A stretch of 12,908 nt of DNA from Nitrospirota bacterium (GTDB lineage Bacteria; Nitrospirota; Nitrospiria; Nitrospirales; Nitrospiraceae), in assembly GCA_020028195.1 (NCBI GenBank), contig JAHWYE010000012.1, positions 1 to 12,908 on the forward strand, in the 5' to 3' direction. Every line of letters starts with the position of its first letter. Position 1 is the stretch's first letter. Both the position numbers and the translations under genes were made by a program. Shown piece by piece: positions 1-5,807 of the stretch. The notes beneath the pieces were generated by a model. It ran no database searches. It was not told the origin of the DNA and worked only from the letters and a program-made list of their open reading frames with translations.

Positions 1-112
1 GCTGACGGCGGAGCTGATCTCGCCGATTGCGATGGATCAGGGGTTGCGGTTTGCGGTGCGGGAGGGCGGCAAGACGGTCGGCTCGGGCGTGGTGACAGAG
101 ATCGTGGCGTAG
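1..112 (+). CDS. tuf: Elongation factor Tu, C-terminal end (5' truncated by window)
   Basis: Only the last 36 codons are in the window, read in the frame starting at base 2 and ending at TAG 110-112. They encode the C-terminal beta-barrel (domain 3) end of EF-Tu, including the diagnostic segments ELISPIAMDQGLRFAVREGG and KTVGSGVVTEI. This matches the very conserved EF-Tu tail (E. coli has the equivalent LRFAIREGGRTVGAGVV). EF-Tu is the GTPase that brings aminoacyl-tRNA to the ribosomal A site. The gene precedes rpsJ on the same strand, the usual str to S10 junction. The 148-nt gap to rpsJ is filled mostly by a palindromic repeat, so co-transcription is plausible but not shown. Confidence 0.97.
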   Translation, partial: LTAELISPIAMDQGLRFAVREGGKTVGSGVVTEIVA

Positions 113-124
113 GAATTCGAAGAG

Positions 125-221
125 GCGGGGTCGCCTGGGGTGTCCCCATGCTCGCGGAGCGCGCACGATCAGAATGTGCTCGCTCGACGCGCGCAGTAAG
201 GGGCACCCCAGACGCCCCCGC
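125..221 (+). repeat. Palindromic intergenic element, copy 1 (tuf-rpsJ gap)
   Basis: This is a long imperfect hairpin. The left arm 125-147 pairs with the right arm 200-221 (ctggggtgtcccc against ggggcaccccag near the core). The outer core stem TGCTCGCG (149-156) pairs with CGCGCGCA (188-195) with one mismatch. The inner stem GAGCGCGCAC (157-166) pairs with GTGCTCGCTC (176-185) with one mismatch, leaving a 9-nt loop at 167-175. The core recurs nearly identically at 603-649 and 2273-2319. No T-tract follows, so it is not a classic intrinsic terminator. It covers most of the tuf-rpsJ spacer and would be transcribed if tuf reads through. Confidence 0.93.
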
Positions 222-260
222 AGGAGAAGTCGCGACCTTAAGGGAAGAGGAACGAGGAAC

Positions 261-572
261 GTGAAGGTTGATCAGCGGATCCGGGTGAGGTTGAAGGGGT
301 TCGACTACCGCGTGCTGGACCAGTCCGTGGCAGAGATCGTGGAGACCGTCAAGCGGAGCGGCGCCAAAGTGGCGGGACCTATTCCCTTGCCGACGCGGAT
401 TGAGAAATTCACGGTTCAGCGATCGACCCATGTGGATAAGAAATCTCGCGAGCAGTTCGAAATCAGGACCCACAAGCGATTGTTGGACATTATGGAGCCC
501 ACGCCTGAGACGATGGACGCTCTGATGAAGTTGAATTTGGCGGCGGGGGTTGATGTGGAGATTAAGTTGTAG
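261..572 (+). CDS. rpsJ: 30S ribosomal protein S10
   Basis: S10 belongs to the head of the small subunit and, in bacteria studied, also partners NusB in antitermination. The 103-residue product has exactly the usual S10 length. It starts MKVDQRIRVRLKGFDYRVLD, and residues 58-76 carry the conserved block HVDKKSREQFEIRTHKRLL. I chose GTG 261 because the family homology begins there and purine-rich GAGGAACGAGGAAC lies just upstream. An in-frame ATG at 174 would start inside the loop of the upstream palindrome and add 29 residues unrelated to S10. It is first in the S10 block and is flanked by two copies of the same palindromic element. Confidence 0.97.
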   Translation: MKVDQRIRVRLKGFDYRVLDQSVAEIVETVKRSGAKVAGPIPLPTRIEKFTVQRSTHVDKKSREQFEIRTHKRLLDIMEPTPETMDALMKLNLAAGVDVEIKL

Positions 573-578
573 TTGAAC

Positions 579-674
579 TCGGGGCGACCGGGTTGCCCTC
601 TGTGCTCGCAGAGCGCGCACGAAGAAGCTGTGCTCGCTCGATGCGCGCAGTTGAGGGCAACCCAGCCACCCCGA
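579..674 (+). repeat. Palindromic intergenic element, copy 2 (rpsJ-rplC gap)
   Basis: The left arm 579-600 and right arm 653-674 are both 22 nt and pair except for three positions; the innermost 11 bp (GGGTTGCCCTC / GAGGGCAACCC) are perfect. The outer core stem TGCTCGCA (603-610) pairs with TGCGCGCA (642-649). The inner stem GAGCGCGCAC (611-620) pairs with GTGCTCGCTC (630-639), around the 9-nt loop 621-629. Compared with copy 1, the last pair of the outer stem is A-T instead of G-C, with both sides changed. It ends 32 nt before the rplC start. Confidence 0.93.
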
Positions 675-706
675 TCCTCCGACGCCATAGGTGGGATGGT
701 GAAGAG

Positions 707-1330
707 ATGACGAACGGATTGCTTGGCAAGAAGCTTGGGATGACCCAGGTGTATGACGGCGAGGGTCGGCTTATCCCGGTCACGGTGATTGAAGCGGGAC
801 CCTGCCGGGTTGTGCAAGTCAAGACGCCCGATCGTCATGGCTATGAGGCGGTACAGCTTGCCTTCGGTGAGGTGCGAGAGCGCAAGCTTACGAAAGCGGA
901 ACTGGGGCATCTGAAGACGGCGCAAGTCCCTCCGAGCCGCTGGCTACGGGAGTTTCGGAAGCTTGGAGACGTTCAGGCCGGACAAGTGATCAAGGCGGAC
1001 CTGTTTCAGAAGGGCGAGTGGGTCGATGTGATAGGGACCTCGAAGGGAAAGGGCTTTCAGGGAGTCGTCAAACGGCACCATTATAAAGGTGGGCCTGAGA
1101 CTCACGGATCGATGTTCCACCGGGCTCCCGGCTCCATCGGAAGCAGCTCCTACCCGTCCAGGGTCTGGAAGAACAAAACGCTTCCCGGACACATGGGAAG
1201 TGAGCGGGTAACAGTCCAGCGTTTGAAGGTTGTGGAAACCCGTCCGGATGAAAATCTCCTCTTTGTGAGCGGTGCGGTTCCTGGCGCCACGAACGGACTG
1301 GTGGTGGTCCGAAAGTCCAAGAAGAGCTAG
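707..1330 (+). CDS. rplC: 50S ribosomal protein L3
   Basis: L3 is an early-assembly large-subunit protein whose long loop reaches toward the peptidyl transferase centre. The 207-residue product matches the family length (E. coli 209). Recognisable blocks are NGLLGKKLGMTQVYD at residues 3-17, GTSKGKGFQGVVKRHHYKGG at 110-129, HGSMFHRAPGSIGS at 133-146 and PGHMGSERVTVQ at 160-171. The conserved Gln that is methylated by PrmB in E. coli (after GSIG) is Ser here, as far as the alignment by eye allows. I start at ATG 707, where homology begins and GGTGGGATGGTGAAGAG lies upstream; an in-frame extension to 593 would run through the palindrome. The stop is 3 nt before rplD. Confidence 0.97.
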   Translation: MTNGLLGKKLGMTQVYDGEGRLIPVTVIEAGPCRVVQVKTPDRHGYEAVQLAFGEVRERKLTKAELGHLKTAQVPPSRWLREFRKLGDVQAGQVIKADLFQKGEWVDVIGTSKGKGFQGVVKRHHYKGGPETHGSMFHRAPGSIGSSSYPSRVWKNKTLPGHMGSERVTVQRLKVVETRPDENLLFVSGAVPGATNGLVVVRKSKKS

Positions 1331-1333
1331 CGT

Positions 1334-1957
1334 ATGCCGACTGTCGAGATCCTGGATCTCCATAAACGGAAGGTGGGATCAGTCGAGCTCCCCGACTCTG
1401 TATTCGGTGCAGCGCCGGATCGGTCCCTGCTACACGAAGCCGTCGTGATGCAGCGGGCCTGCATGCGACAGGGAACCGCCTCAACCTTGAAGCGAGGGGA
1501 GGTCAGCGGGTCCGGGAGAAAGCCCTGGAAACAAAAGCACACGGGCCGTGCACGAGTTGGGTCGATTCGCTCGCCCATATGGCGTCACGGCGGCACGGTG
1601 TTCGGTCCACGGCCGCGCAGTTACGCCTTTGCCTTTCCGAAGAAGAAGTATCGGGCGGCCTTGCGCAATGCACTGTCCACGAAGCTGGCGGCTGGCGGGA
1701 TTCTGGTCGTGTCGGATCTGTCGATCGAAGCCCCAAAGACGCGACTGCTTGCCAAGGCGCTGACTCAGTTGGGGCTGACCGCCAAGACACTGATCGTCGT
1801 CGGAGCGGGTGACACCGATTTGGAGCGAGCTGCCCGTAATCTTTCCCAGGTGAAGCTGGTGAAATCACAGGAACTCAATGTCTATGATGTGCTGCGGTAC
1901 GACGTGATCGTGATCCCGGAGCGGGAATTGCCGCGCCTGCAGGAGGTCTGGTCATGA
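1334..1957 (+). CDS. rplD: 50S ribosomal protein L4
   Basis: L4 binds 23S rRNA, and its extended loop lines the peptide exit tunnel. The product has 207 residues (E. coli 201). The tunnel loop is visible around residues 53-98 (KRGEVSGSGRKPWKQKHTGR, then GTVFGPRPRSY), followed by the alpha/beta globular part. In E. coli L4 also represses its own S10 operon through the mRNA leader. I cannot recognise that leader here, and the region before rpsJ is occupied by a palindromic repeat instead. The start lies 3 nt after rplC with no clear Shine-Dalgarno, suggesting coupled translation. Its TGA overlaps the rplW ATG in ATGA. Confidence 0.97.
   Translation: MPTVEILDLHKRKVGSVELPDSVFGAAPDRSLLHEAVVMQRACMRQGTASTLKRGEVSGSGRKPWKQKHTGRARVGSIRSPIWRHGGTVFGPRPRSYAFAFPKKKYRAALRNALSTKLAAGGILVVSDLSIEAPKTRLLAKALTQLGLTAKTLIVVGAGDTDLERAARNLSQVKLVKSQELNVYDVLRYDVIVIPERELPRLQEVWS
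1941..1946 (+). promoter_or_regulatory. Strong ribosome binding site for rplW
   Basis: AGGAGG lies 7 nt before ATG 1954, inside the end of rplD. It fixes the rplW start despite the 4-nt ATGA overlap, so L23 translation need not depend only on coupling. Confidence 0.85.
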
Positions 1958-2247
1958 AACAAGGGCTCCACGACGTGCTGGTCAGACCGCTGCTGACCGA
2001 AAAAATCACGGCTATGCGCGAGAGCGGGAACAAAGTCGGATTTGTGGTGAGGGCAGAGGCGAATCGCATCCAGATTAAGCGGGCGGTGGAATCGGCGCTC
2101 AAGGTGAGGGTCGAGCGCGTGAACGTTCTGAACGTCATGGGGAAAACGAAGCGACTCGGCCGGTTTGCTGGTAAGAAGCCTGATTGGAAGAAAGCCATCG
2201 TGACGTTGAAAGAGGGCGAAAAATTGGAGATGTACGAGAGTGTATAG
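1954..2247 (+). CDS. rplW: 50S ribosomal protein L23
   Basis: L23 sits at the exit of the peptide tunnel and is the docking site for trigger factor and SRP in bacteria. The 97-residue product (E. coli 100) shows the family pattern: LVRPLLTEKIT at residues 9-19, KVGFVVRAEANRIQIKRAVE at 27-46, and the basic loop MGKTKRLGRFAGKKPDWKKA at 62-81. It overlaps rplD by 4 nt and has an AGGAGG site 7 nt upstream. A 120-nt gap containing the third palindromic repeat copy separates it from rplB. Confidence 0.97.
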   Translation: MKQGLHDVLVRPLLTEKITAMRESGNKVGFVVRAEANRIQIKRAVESALKVRVERVNVLNVMGKTKRLGRFAGKKPDWKKAIVTLKEGEKLEMYESV

Positions 2248-2249
2248 AA

Positions 2250-2343
2250 AGGTGAACAGGGCTGAGCCCCGGTGCTCCCGGAGCGCGCACGCTAAGAAGG
2301 TGCTCGCTCGACGGGCGCAGTAGGTGCTCAGCTCAGTCCACCT
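2250..2343 (+). repeat. Palindromic intergenic element, copy 3 (rplW-rplB gap)
   Basis: The left arm 2250-2270 pairs with the right arm 2323-2343 (21 nt each, four mismatched positions, one of them a G-T). The outer core stem TGCTCCCG (2273-2280) pairs with CGGGCGCA (2312-2319). The inner stem GAGCGCGCAC (2281-2290) pairs with GTGCTCGCTC (2300-2309), around the 9-nt loop 2291-2299. Relative to copy 1, a G-C pair in the outer stem has become C-G. The element begins 3 nt after the rplW stop and ends 24 nt before the rplB start, so it fills nearly the whole spacer. Confidence 0.92.
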
Positions 2344-2367
2344 GGAGAGGTGAGGGGTGAAAGAACA

Positions 2368-3195
2368 GTGGGGCTGAAACAATATCGGCCGACTTCGCCG
2401 GGACGACGGGCCATGACTGTCCTGTCCGGTGAAGATCTGACCAGAAAGAAACCAGAGAAAGCTCTGACGGAATCCCACCCTCGTTCCGGTGGGCGGAACA
2501 GGGATGGCCGTATGACCGTCAGGGCTCGCGGCAGCGGCCACAAGCGGCTCTACCGGCGGGTGGATTTCAGGCGGGACAAGGTGGGCATTCCGGCGAAAGT
2601 GACTGCAATCGAATATGATCCCAATCGGTCTGCTCGGATCGCGCTCCTGCAGTACCCCGATGGGGAGAAACGGTATATTCTGGCGCCGCTCGGGCTGGCG
2701 GTGAAGGATACGGTGCAGTCTGGTCCGAACGTTGAGGTGAGACCGGGCAATGCGCTTTCCCTGGCGAACATGCCCTTGGGGACGATGATTCATAACATCG
2801 AACTGAAACCAGGAGGGGGCGGGCAACTGATCCGTAGCGCCGGCAGCTTTGCGCAGGTGATGGGTCGTGATGGAGCCTATGTGCAGATTCGTCTGAAGTC
2901 AGGCGAGATGCGCCGGATCCTCGGGGCTTGCATGGCCACGGTGGGTCAAGTCGGCAATCTTGATCATGGGAATATTTCCATCGGCAAAGCGGGTCGGTCT
3001 CGGTGGAAAGGGTGGCGCCCGAATGTGCGCGGGGTGGCCATGAATCCGGTGGATCACCCTCATGGAGGCGGAGAGGGAAAGTCCGGCCAGGGGAATCCCC
3101 ATCCGGTGTCCCCGTGGGGACTCCCGACGAAAGGGTATAAGACCCGGCAAAACAAGGCGACCGACAAGTTCATCATCGCACGGCGCAAGAAATAG
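2368..3195 (+). CDS. rplB: 50S ribosomal protein L2
   Basis: L2 is a large-subunit core protein next to the peptidyl transferase centre. From GTG 2368 it has 275 residues (E. coli 273) and begins MGLKQYRPTSPGRR, the expected L2 N-terminus. The conserved motif NPVDHPHGGGEGK is present, with His230 at the place of the E. coli histidine (about 229) implicated in activity. The basic C-terminus is typical (GYKTRQNKATDKFI). GAGGGGTGA at 2353-2361 serves as a ribosome binding site. An in-frame GTG at 2350 would add six residues; I prefer 2368 because family homology starts there. Confidence 0.96.
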   Translation: MGLKQYRPTSPGRRAMTVLSGEDLTRKKPEKALTESHPRSGGRNRDGRMTVRARGSGHKRLYRRVDFRRDKVGIPAKVTAIEYDPNRSARIALLQYPDGEKRYILAPLGLAVKDTVQSGPNVEVRPGNALSLANMPLGTMIHNIELKPGGGGQLIRSAGSFAQVMGRDGAYVQIRLKSGEMRRILGACMATVGQVGNLDHGNISIGKAGRSRWKGWRPNVRGVAMNPVDHPHGGGEGKSGQGNPHPVSPWGLPTKGYKTRQNKATDKFIIARRKK

Positions 3196-3261
3196 CAATA
3201 TTGAATTGTGAGTCGTGAATTGAGGATTTAGGGAAGGCGCAATTGAACATTCGAGGGAACC

Positions 3262-3549
3262 ATGCCTCGTTCGGTTAGCAAAGGCCCGTTTGTGGATGCC
3301 CATCTGCTCAAGAAAGTGGAGCAGATGAGCGTGACGAGGGACCGAAAAATCATCAAAACCTGGTCCCGGCGTTCCACCGTGATTCCGGACATGATCGGCC
3401 ATACCTTCGCGGTTCACAACGGCAAAAAGTTCATCCCGGTGTTCGTGACGGAAAATATGGTTGGTCACAAATTGGGTGAGTTTTCGCCCACTCGATTCTT
3501 CAAGGGCCATGGGGCTGTAAGGACCGAGAAGGCAGTGCCGCTGAAGTAG
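3262..3549 (+). CDS. rpsS: 30S ribosomal protein S19
   Basis: S19 is a small-subunit head protein that contacts S13 and the A-site finger side of the large subunit. The 95-residue product (E. coli 92) carries PRSVSKGPFVDAHLLKKVE at residues 2-20, WSRRSTVIPDMIGHTFAVHN at 34-53 and PVFVTENMVGHKLGEFSPTR at 59-78, the S19 signature. GAGGG at 3253-3257 precedes ATG 3262. The 66-nt spacer after rplB contains short direct words (GTGAATTG-like) but no gene. Confidence 0.97.
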   Translation: MPRSVSKGPFVDAHLLKKVEQMSVTRDRKIIKTWSRRSTVIPDMIGHTFAVHNGKKFIPVFVTENMVGHKLGEFSPTRFFKGHGAVRTEKAVPLK

Positions 3550-3557
3550 GGCGTTAA

Positions 3558-3646
3558 CCGTTATTCGTGAATCGTTAAACGTGCAATAGTCCGGATCGGG
3601 GCATTCGACGTCGTGCGATTAACAGTGCACGTTTAACGAATAACGG
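3558..3646. repeat. Inverted repeat with perfect 21-bp stem (rpsS-rplV gap)
   Basis: The right arm 3626-3646 is an exact reverse complement of the left arm 3558-3585, once a 7-nt bulge in the left arm is removed. The bulge looks like a near-tandem duplication (TCGTGAA then TCGTTAA). About 40 nt of GC-richer sequence separates the arms. The stem is AT-rich, unlike the neighbouring genes, and ends 10 nt before ATG 3657, so a folded transcript would border the rplV ribosome binding site (GGGAG at 3645-3649). Confidence 0.88.
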
Positions 3647-3656
3647 GAGTTCCAAG

Positions 3657-4010
3657 ATGCCGGAGGCGAAGGCGATTCTAAGATTCGTGCGGATAGCTCC
3701 GCGGAAGGCTCGTGCCGTGGTCGATTTGATCCGTGGACAGCAGGTTCCGCATGCCCTGACGTTGCTCAAGTATACTCCCCGGTCGGCGGCCAAGGTCGTA
3801 GAAAAAGTGCTGCGATCGGCGGTGGCGAACGCCGAACAAAAGGAGATGGGTGACAGCGATGAGATGAGGGTCTCCAGGGCGTACGTGGATGGCGGCCCGA
3901 CCTATAAGCGTTTTCGGGCTCGTTCGATGGGACGGGCCAATCCGATCCACAAGCGGACCAGCCATATCACGATTGTTGTCGAGGGAGCCGGAACTGCACC
4001 ACGAAAGTGA
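3657..4010 (+). CDS. rplV: 50S ribosomal protein L22
   Basis: L22 spans the large subunit, and its long beta-hairpin forms part of the exit tunnel constriction with L4; changes there cause macrolide resistance in other bacteria. The 117-residue product (E. coli 110) has the N-terminal RFVRIAPRKARAVVDLIRG at residues 9-27 and the helix KVVEKVLRSAVANAEQ at 46-61. The hairpin with GGPTYKRFRARSMGRANPIH covers residues 79-98. The hairpin looks intact, with no visible insertion. GGGAG upstream supports ATG 3657. Confidence 0.97.
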   Translation: MPEAKAILRFVRIAPRKARAVVDLIRGQQVPHALTLLKYTPRSAAKVVEKVLRSAVANAEQKEMGDSDEMRVSRAYVDGGPTYKRFRARSMGRANPIHKRTSHITIVVEGAGTAPRK

Positions 4011-4070
4011 GCCGATAAGGATGACAGTCGAGCGGGAGCAGAGATAAGTCGGGAGGGACGAGTAGAGGTT

Positions 4071-4736
4071 ATGGGACAGAAAACGCACCCGGTAGGATAC
4101 CGATTAGGCTACAACCGAACGTGGAGTTCGAGGTGGTATGCGGGGAAAGAGTTTGCCAGGCTCCTTCATGCGGATATCCAGATCCGCAAGATGGTCAAGC
4201 AAAAGCTCTACCACGCCGGCGTCTCGCGGGTCGAGATCGAGCGGTCTGGTGATCAGACCAAGGTCATTATTCATACCGCCCGGCCGGGTATCATTATTGG
4301 GCGCAAAGGCGCCGAGATCGATAAGTTGAAAGCCTCTCTCGAAAAGCAATACGGCACTCAGGTTTATATTACGGTCAAAGAGATCAAAAAGCCCGAGCTG
4401 GACGCGCAACTCGTGAGCGAGAACATTGCCGTGCAGCTCGAAAAGCGGGTGGCGTTTCGCCGGGCCATGAAGCGAAGCGTCGCGGCGGCGCTCAGGCTCG
4501 GCGCGCAAGGCATACGCGTCACCTGCGCGGGGCGTTTGGGCGGAGCTGAAATTGCCCGGACCGAATGGTATCGCGAGGGACGTGTTCCACTGCATACCCT
4601 CCGCGCCTACATCGATTATGGGTTTGCCGAGGCCCATACGACCATGGGACAGATCGGGGTGAAGACCTGGATTTATAAAGGAGAGGCGCTTCCCGCCCTG
4701 CCGGAGAAGGCCGACAGCGCGTTCGATCGCAGGTAG
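4071..4736 (+). CDS. rpsC: 30S ribosomal protein S3
   Basis: S3 binds 16S rRNA in the head and, with S4 and S5, lines the mRNA entry channel. The product has 221 residues (E. coli 233). It starts MGQKTHPVGYRLG as the family does. A type II KH domain follows, with its GXXG loop GRKG at residues 77-80. The C-terminal domain has RRAMKR at 130-135, the place of the residues linked to mRNA unwinding in E. coli, and GRLGGAEIARTEWYREGRVP at 154-173. GTAGAGG lies upstream of ATG 4071. The 60 nt before it hold nothing recognisable. Confidence 0.97.
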   Translation: MGQKTHPVGYRLGYNRTWSSRWYAGKEFARLLHADIQIRKMVKQKLYHAGVSRVEIERSGDQTKVIIHTARPGIIIGRKGAEIDKLKASLEKQYGTQVYITVKEIKKPELDAQLVSENIAVQLEKRVAFRRAMKRSVAAALRLGAQGIRVTCAGRLGGAEIARTEWYREGRVPLHTLRAYIDYGFAEAHTTMGQIGVKTWIYKGEALPALPEKADSAFDRR

Positions 4737-4785
4737 AGAGGGAGCCGAATCTTCAGGCGAAGACCTTTGATCTCGGAGAACGGTT

Positions 4786-5199
4786 GTGCTCGCGCCCAAG
4801 AAGGTCAAGTTCAGGAAGATGCAAAAAGGGCGGATGCGCGGGAAAGCCTACCGTGGCGGGCACATCACGCTCGGCGAGTTTGGTCTGAAAGCGCTCGAAC
4901 CTGGGCGGATCACCAGTCGTCAGATTGAAGCGGCCCGGATTGCGATCACCAGGTACGTCAAGCGTGGCGGGCAAGTCTGGACGCGCATTTTCCCGGACAA
5001 ACCCGTGACGAAGAAGCCGGCTGAGACACGGATGGGCAAAGGGAAGGGAAACCCGGAGTTGTGGGTGGCTGTGGTGAAGCCGGGTCGAATCCTCTACGAG
5101 ATGGACGGGGTAACTCGCGAGGTGGCCCTTGAAGCCTTTCGATTGGCTGCGCACAAGCTGCCGGTTGCGACGAAGTTCGTGGCCCGTGGAATAATCTAG
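4786..5199 (+). CDS. rplP: 50S ribosomal protein L16
   Basis: L16 organises the A-site region and central protuberance of the large subunit. The 137-residue product (E. coli 136) begins MLAPKKVKFRKMQKGRMRG and carries GGHITLGEFGLKALEPGRIT at 24-43, RIFPDKPVTKKPAETRMGKG at 67-86, and WVAVVKPGRILYE. The start codon is GTG 4786; GGAGA about 6 nt upstream serves as ribosome binding site. There is no ATG near the family's N-terminus. It follows rpsC by 49 nt and precedes rpmC by 37 nt. Confidence 0.96.
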   Translation: MLAPKKVKFRKMQKGRMRGKAYRGGHITLGEFGLKALEPGRITSRQIEAARIAITRYVKRGGQVWTRIFPDKPVTKKPAETRMGKGKGNPELWVAVVKPGRILYEMDGVTREVALEAFRLAAHKLPVATKFVARGII

Positions 5200-5236
5200 T
5201 CCTCGACACGGGCCGGCCTGAGAAGGAAGAAGCCTC

Positions 5237-5458
5237 ATGGAGATGAAAGAGCTCAGAGACATGGTGGACGCCGAGCTGGTCGAGAAGGAACAGCAGCTCA
5301 GGCAGGAACTGTTTAACCTGCGGTTTCAGCTTGCCACTGGACGGATCGAGAATCCCATGCGGATCCGACAGACCCGGCACGACCTTGCGCGGGTGAAGAC
5401 GGTTCGGCGACAGCATGCGATGACCAGTACAGCGCCGGCTGGCAAGGGCAGGGGATGA
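5237..5458 (+). CDS. rpmC: 50S ribosomal protein L29
   Basis: L29 is a small two-helix protein next to L23 at the tunnel exit. The 73-residue product (family about 60-70) shows MKELRDMVDAELVEKEQQLR and ELFNLRFQLATGRIENPMRI, followed by RHDLARVKTV, the usual L29 pattern. The last dozen residues are a loose Thr/Ala/Gly/Lys tail. GAAGGAAG precedes ATG 5237. Its TGA overlaps the rpsQ ATG (ATGA at 5455-5458), which suggests coupled synthesis. Confidence 0.96.
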   Translation: MEMKELRDMVDAELVEKEQQLRQELFNLRFQLATGRIENPMRIRQTRHDLARVKTVRRQHAMTSTAPAGKGRG

Positions 5459-5733
5459 GCGGGATGGGGAGCAAAGTCAAGAAGCGGCGGGAATGGGTCG
5501 GGAACGTCATCAGTGACAAAATGAATAAGACCGTGGTCGTCGCGGTGGACCGGTTCGTCCCGCATCCGTTCTATCGGAAGTTCATGCGTCGGGTGACCAA
5601 GCTGAAGGCCCACGATGAGCAGAACCTGAGTAAGGTGGGGGACCGGGTCAAGTTGATCGAGACCAGGCCGATCAGCAAAGAGAAGCACTGGAGGGTCGTA
5701 CAGATTCTGGAGCGGGGCCGGGCTGATTCCTAA
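5455..5733 (+). CDS. rpsQ: 30S ribosomal protein S17
   Basis: S17 is an OB-fold protein that binds 16S rRNA early in assembly. The 92-residue product has GNVISDKMNKTVVVAVDRF at 16-34, HPFYRKFMRRVTKLKAHDE at 37-55 and VGDRVKLIETRPISKEKHWR at 61-80, the S17 signature. The start at ATG 5455 overlaps the rpmC stop and has AGGGG just upstream; a second in-frame ATG at 5464 would remove three residues and cannot be excluded. A 74-nt spacer with an inverted repeat separates it from rplN. Confidence 0.96.
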   Translation: MSGMGSKVKKRREWVGNVISDKMNKTVVVAVDRFVPHPFYRKFMRRVTKLKAHDEQNLSKVGDRVKLIETRPISKEKHWRVVQILERGRADS

Positions 5734-5742
5734 AGCAGTGCT

Positions 5743-5783
5743 GAGTGTTGAGTTTGGAGTCCTTGGTTCTAAACTCACAACTC
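5743..5783. repeat. GAGTT-word inverted repeat (rpsQ-rplN gap)
   Basis: Left arm 5743-5758 (GAGTGTTGAGTTTGGA) and right arm 5768-5783 (TCTAAACTCACAACTC) pair at 13 of 16 positions around a 9-nt loop. The downstream bases continue in the same style (AAAATTCAAAACT). It is AT-richer than the genes. A related arrangement of GAGT / ACTC words occurs at 7508-7559. Confidence 0.7.
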
Positions 5784-5807
5784 AAAATTCAAAACTGGTG
5801 GGCGATC

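Noticed and set aside
125..221. Intrinsic transcription terminator after tuf
   Set aside because: The hairpin is strong but no T-run follows, and the same core is repeated inside the operon at 579-674 and 2250-2343, where termination would be harmful.
174..260. N-terminally extended S10 starting at ATG 174
   Set aside because: The added residues come from the palindromic repeat, and S10 homology starts at GTG 261 with a purine-rich site before it.
593..706. N-terminally extended L3 from an in-frame start at 593
   Set aside because: The added residues translate repeat copy 2; L3 homology begins at ATG 707.
125..2343. CRISPR-like array from the three repeated cores
   Set aside because: Copies are about 450 and 1670 nt apart with essential genes between them, so there is no regular repeat-spacer pattern.
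1882..2826. Minus-strand open frame of about 314 codons opposite rplW and rplB
   Set aside because: It runs through two certain genes and the palindromic repeat and has no recognisable domain. It is a composition artefact.
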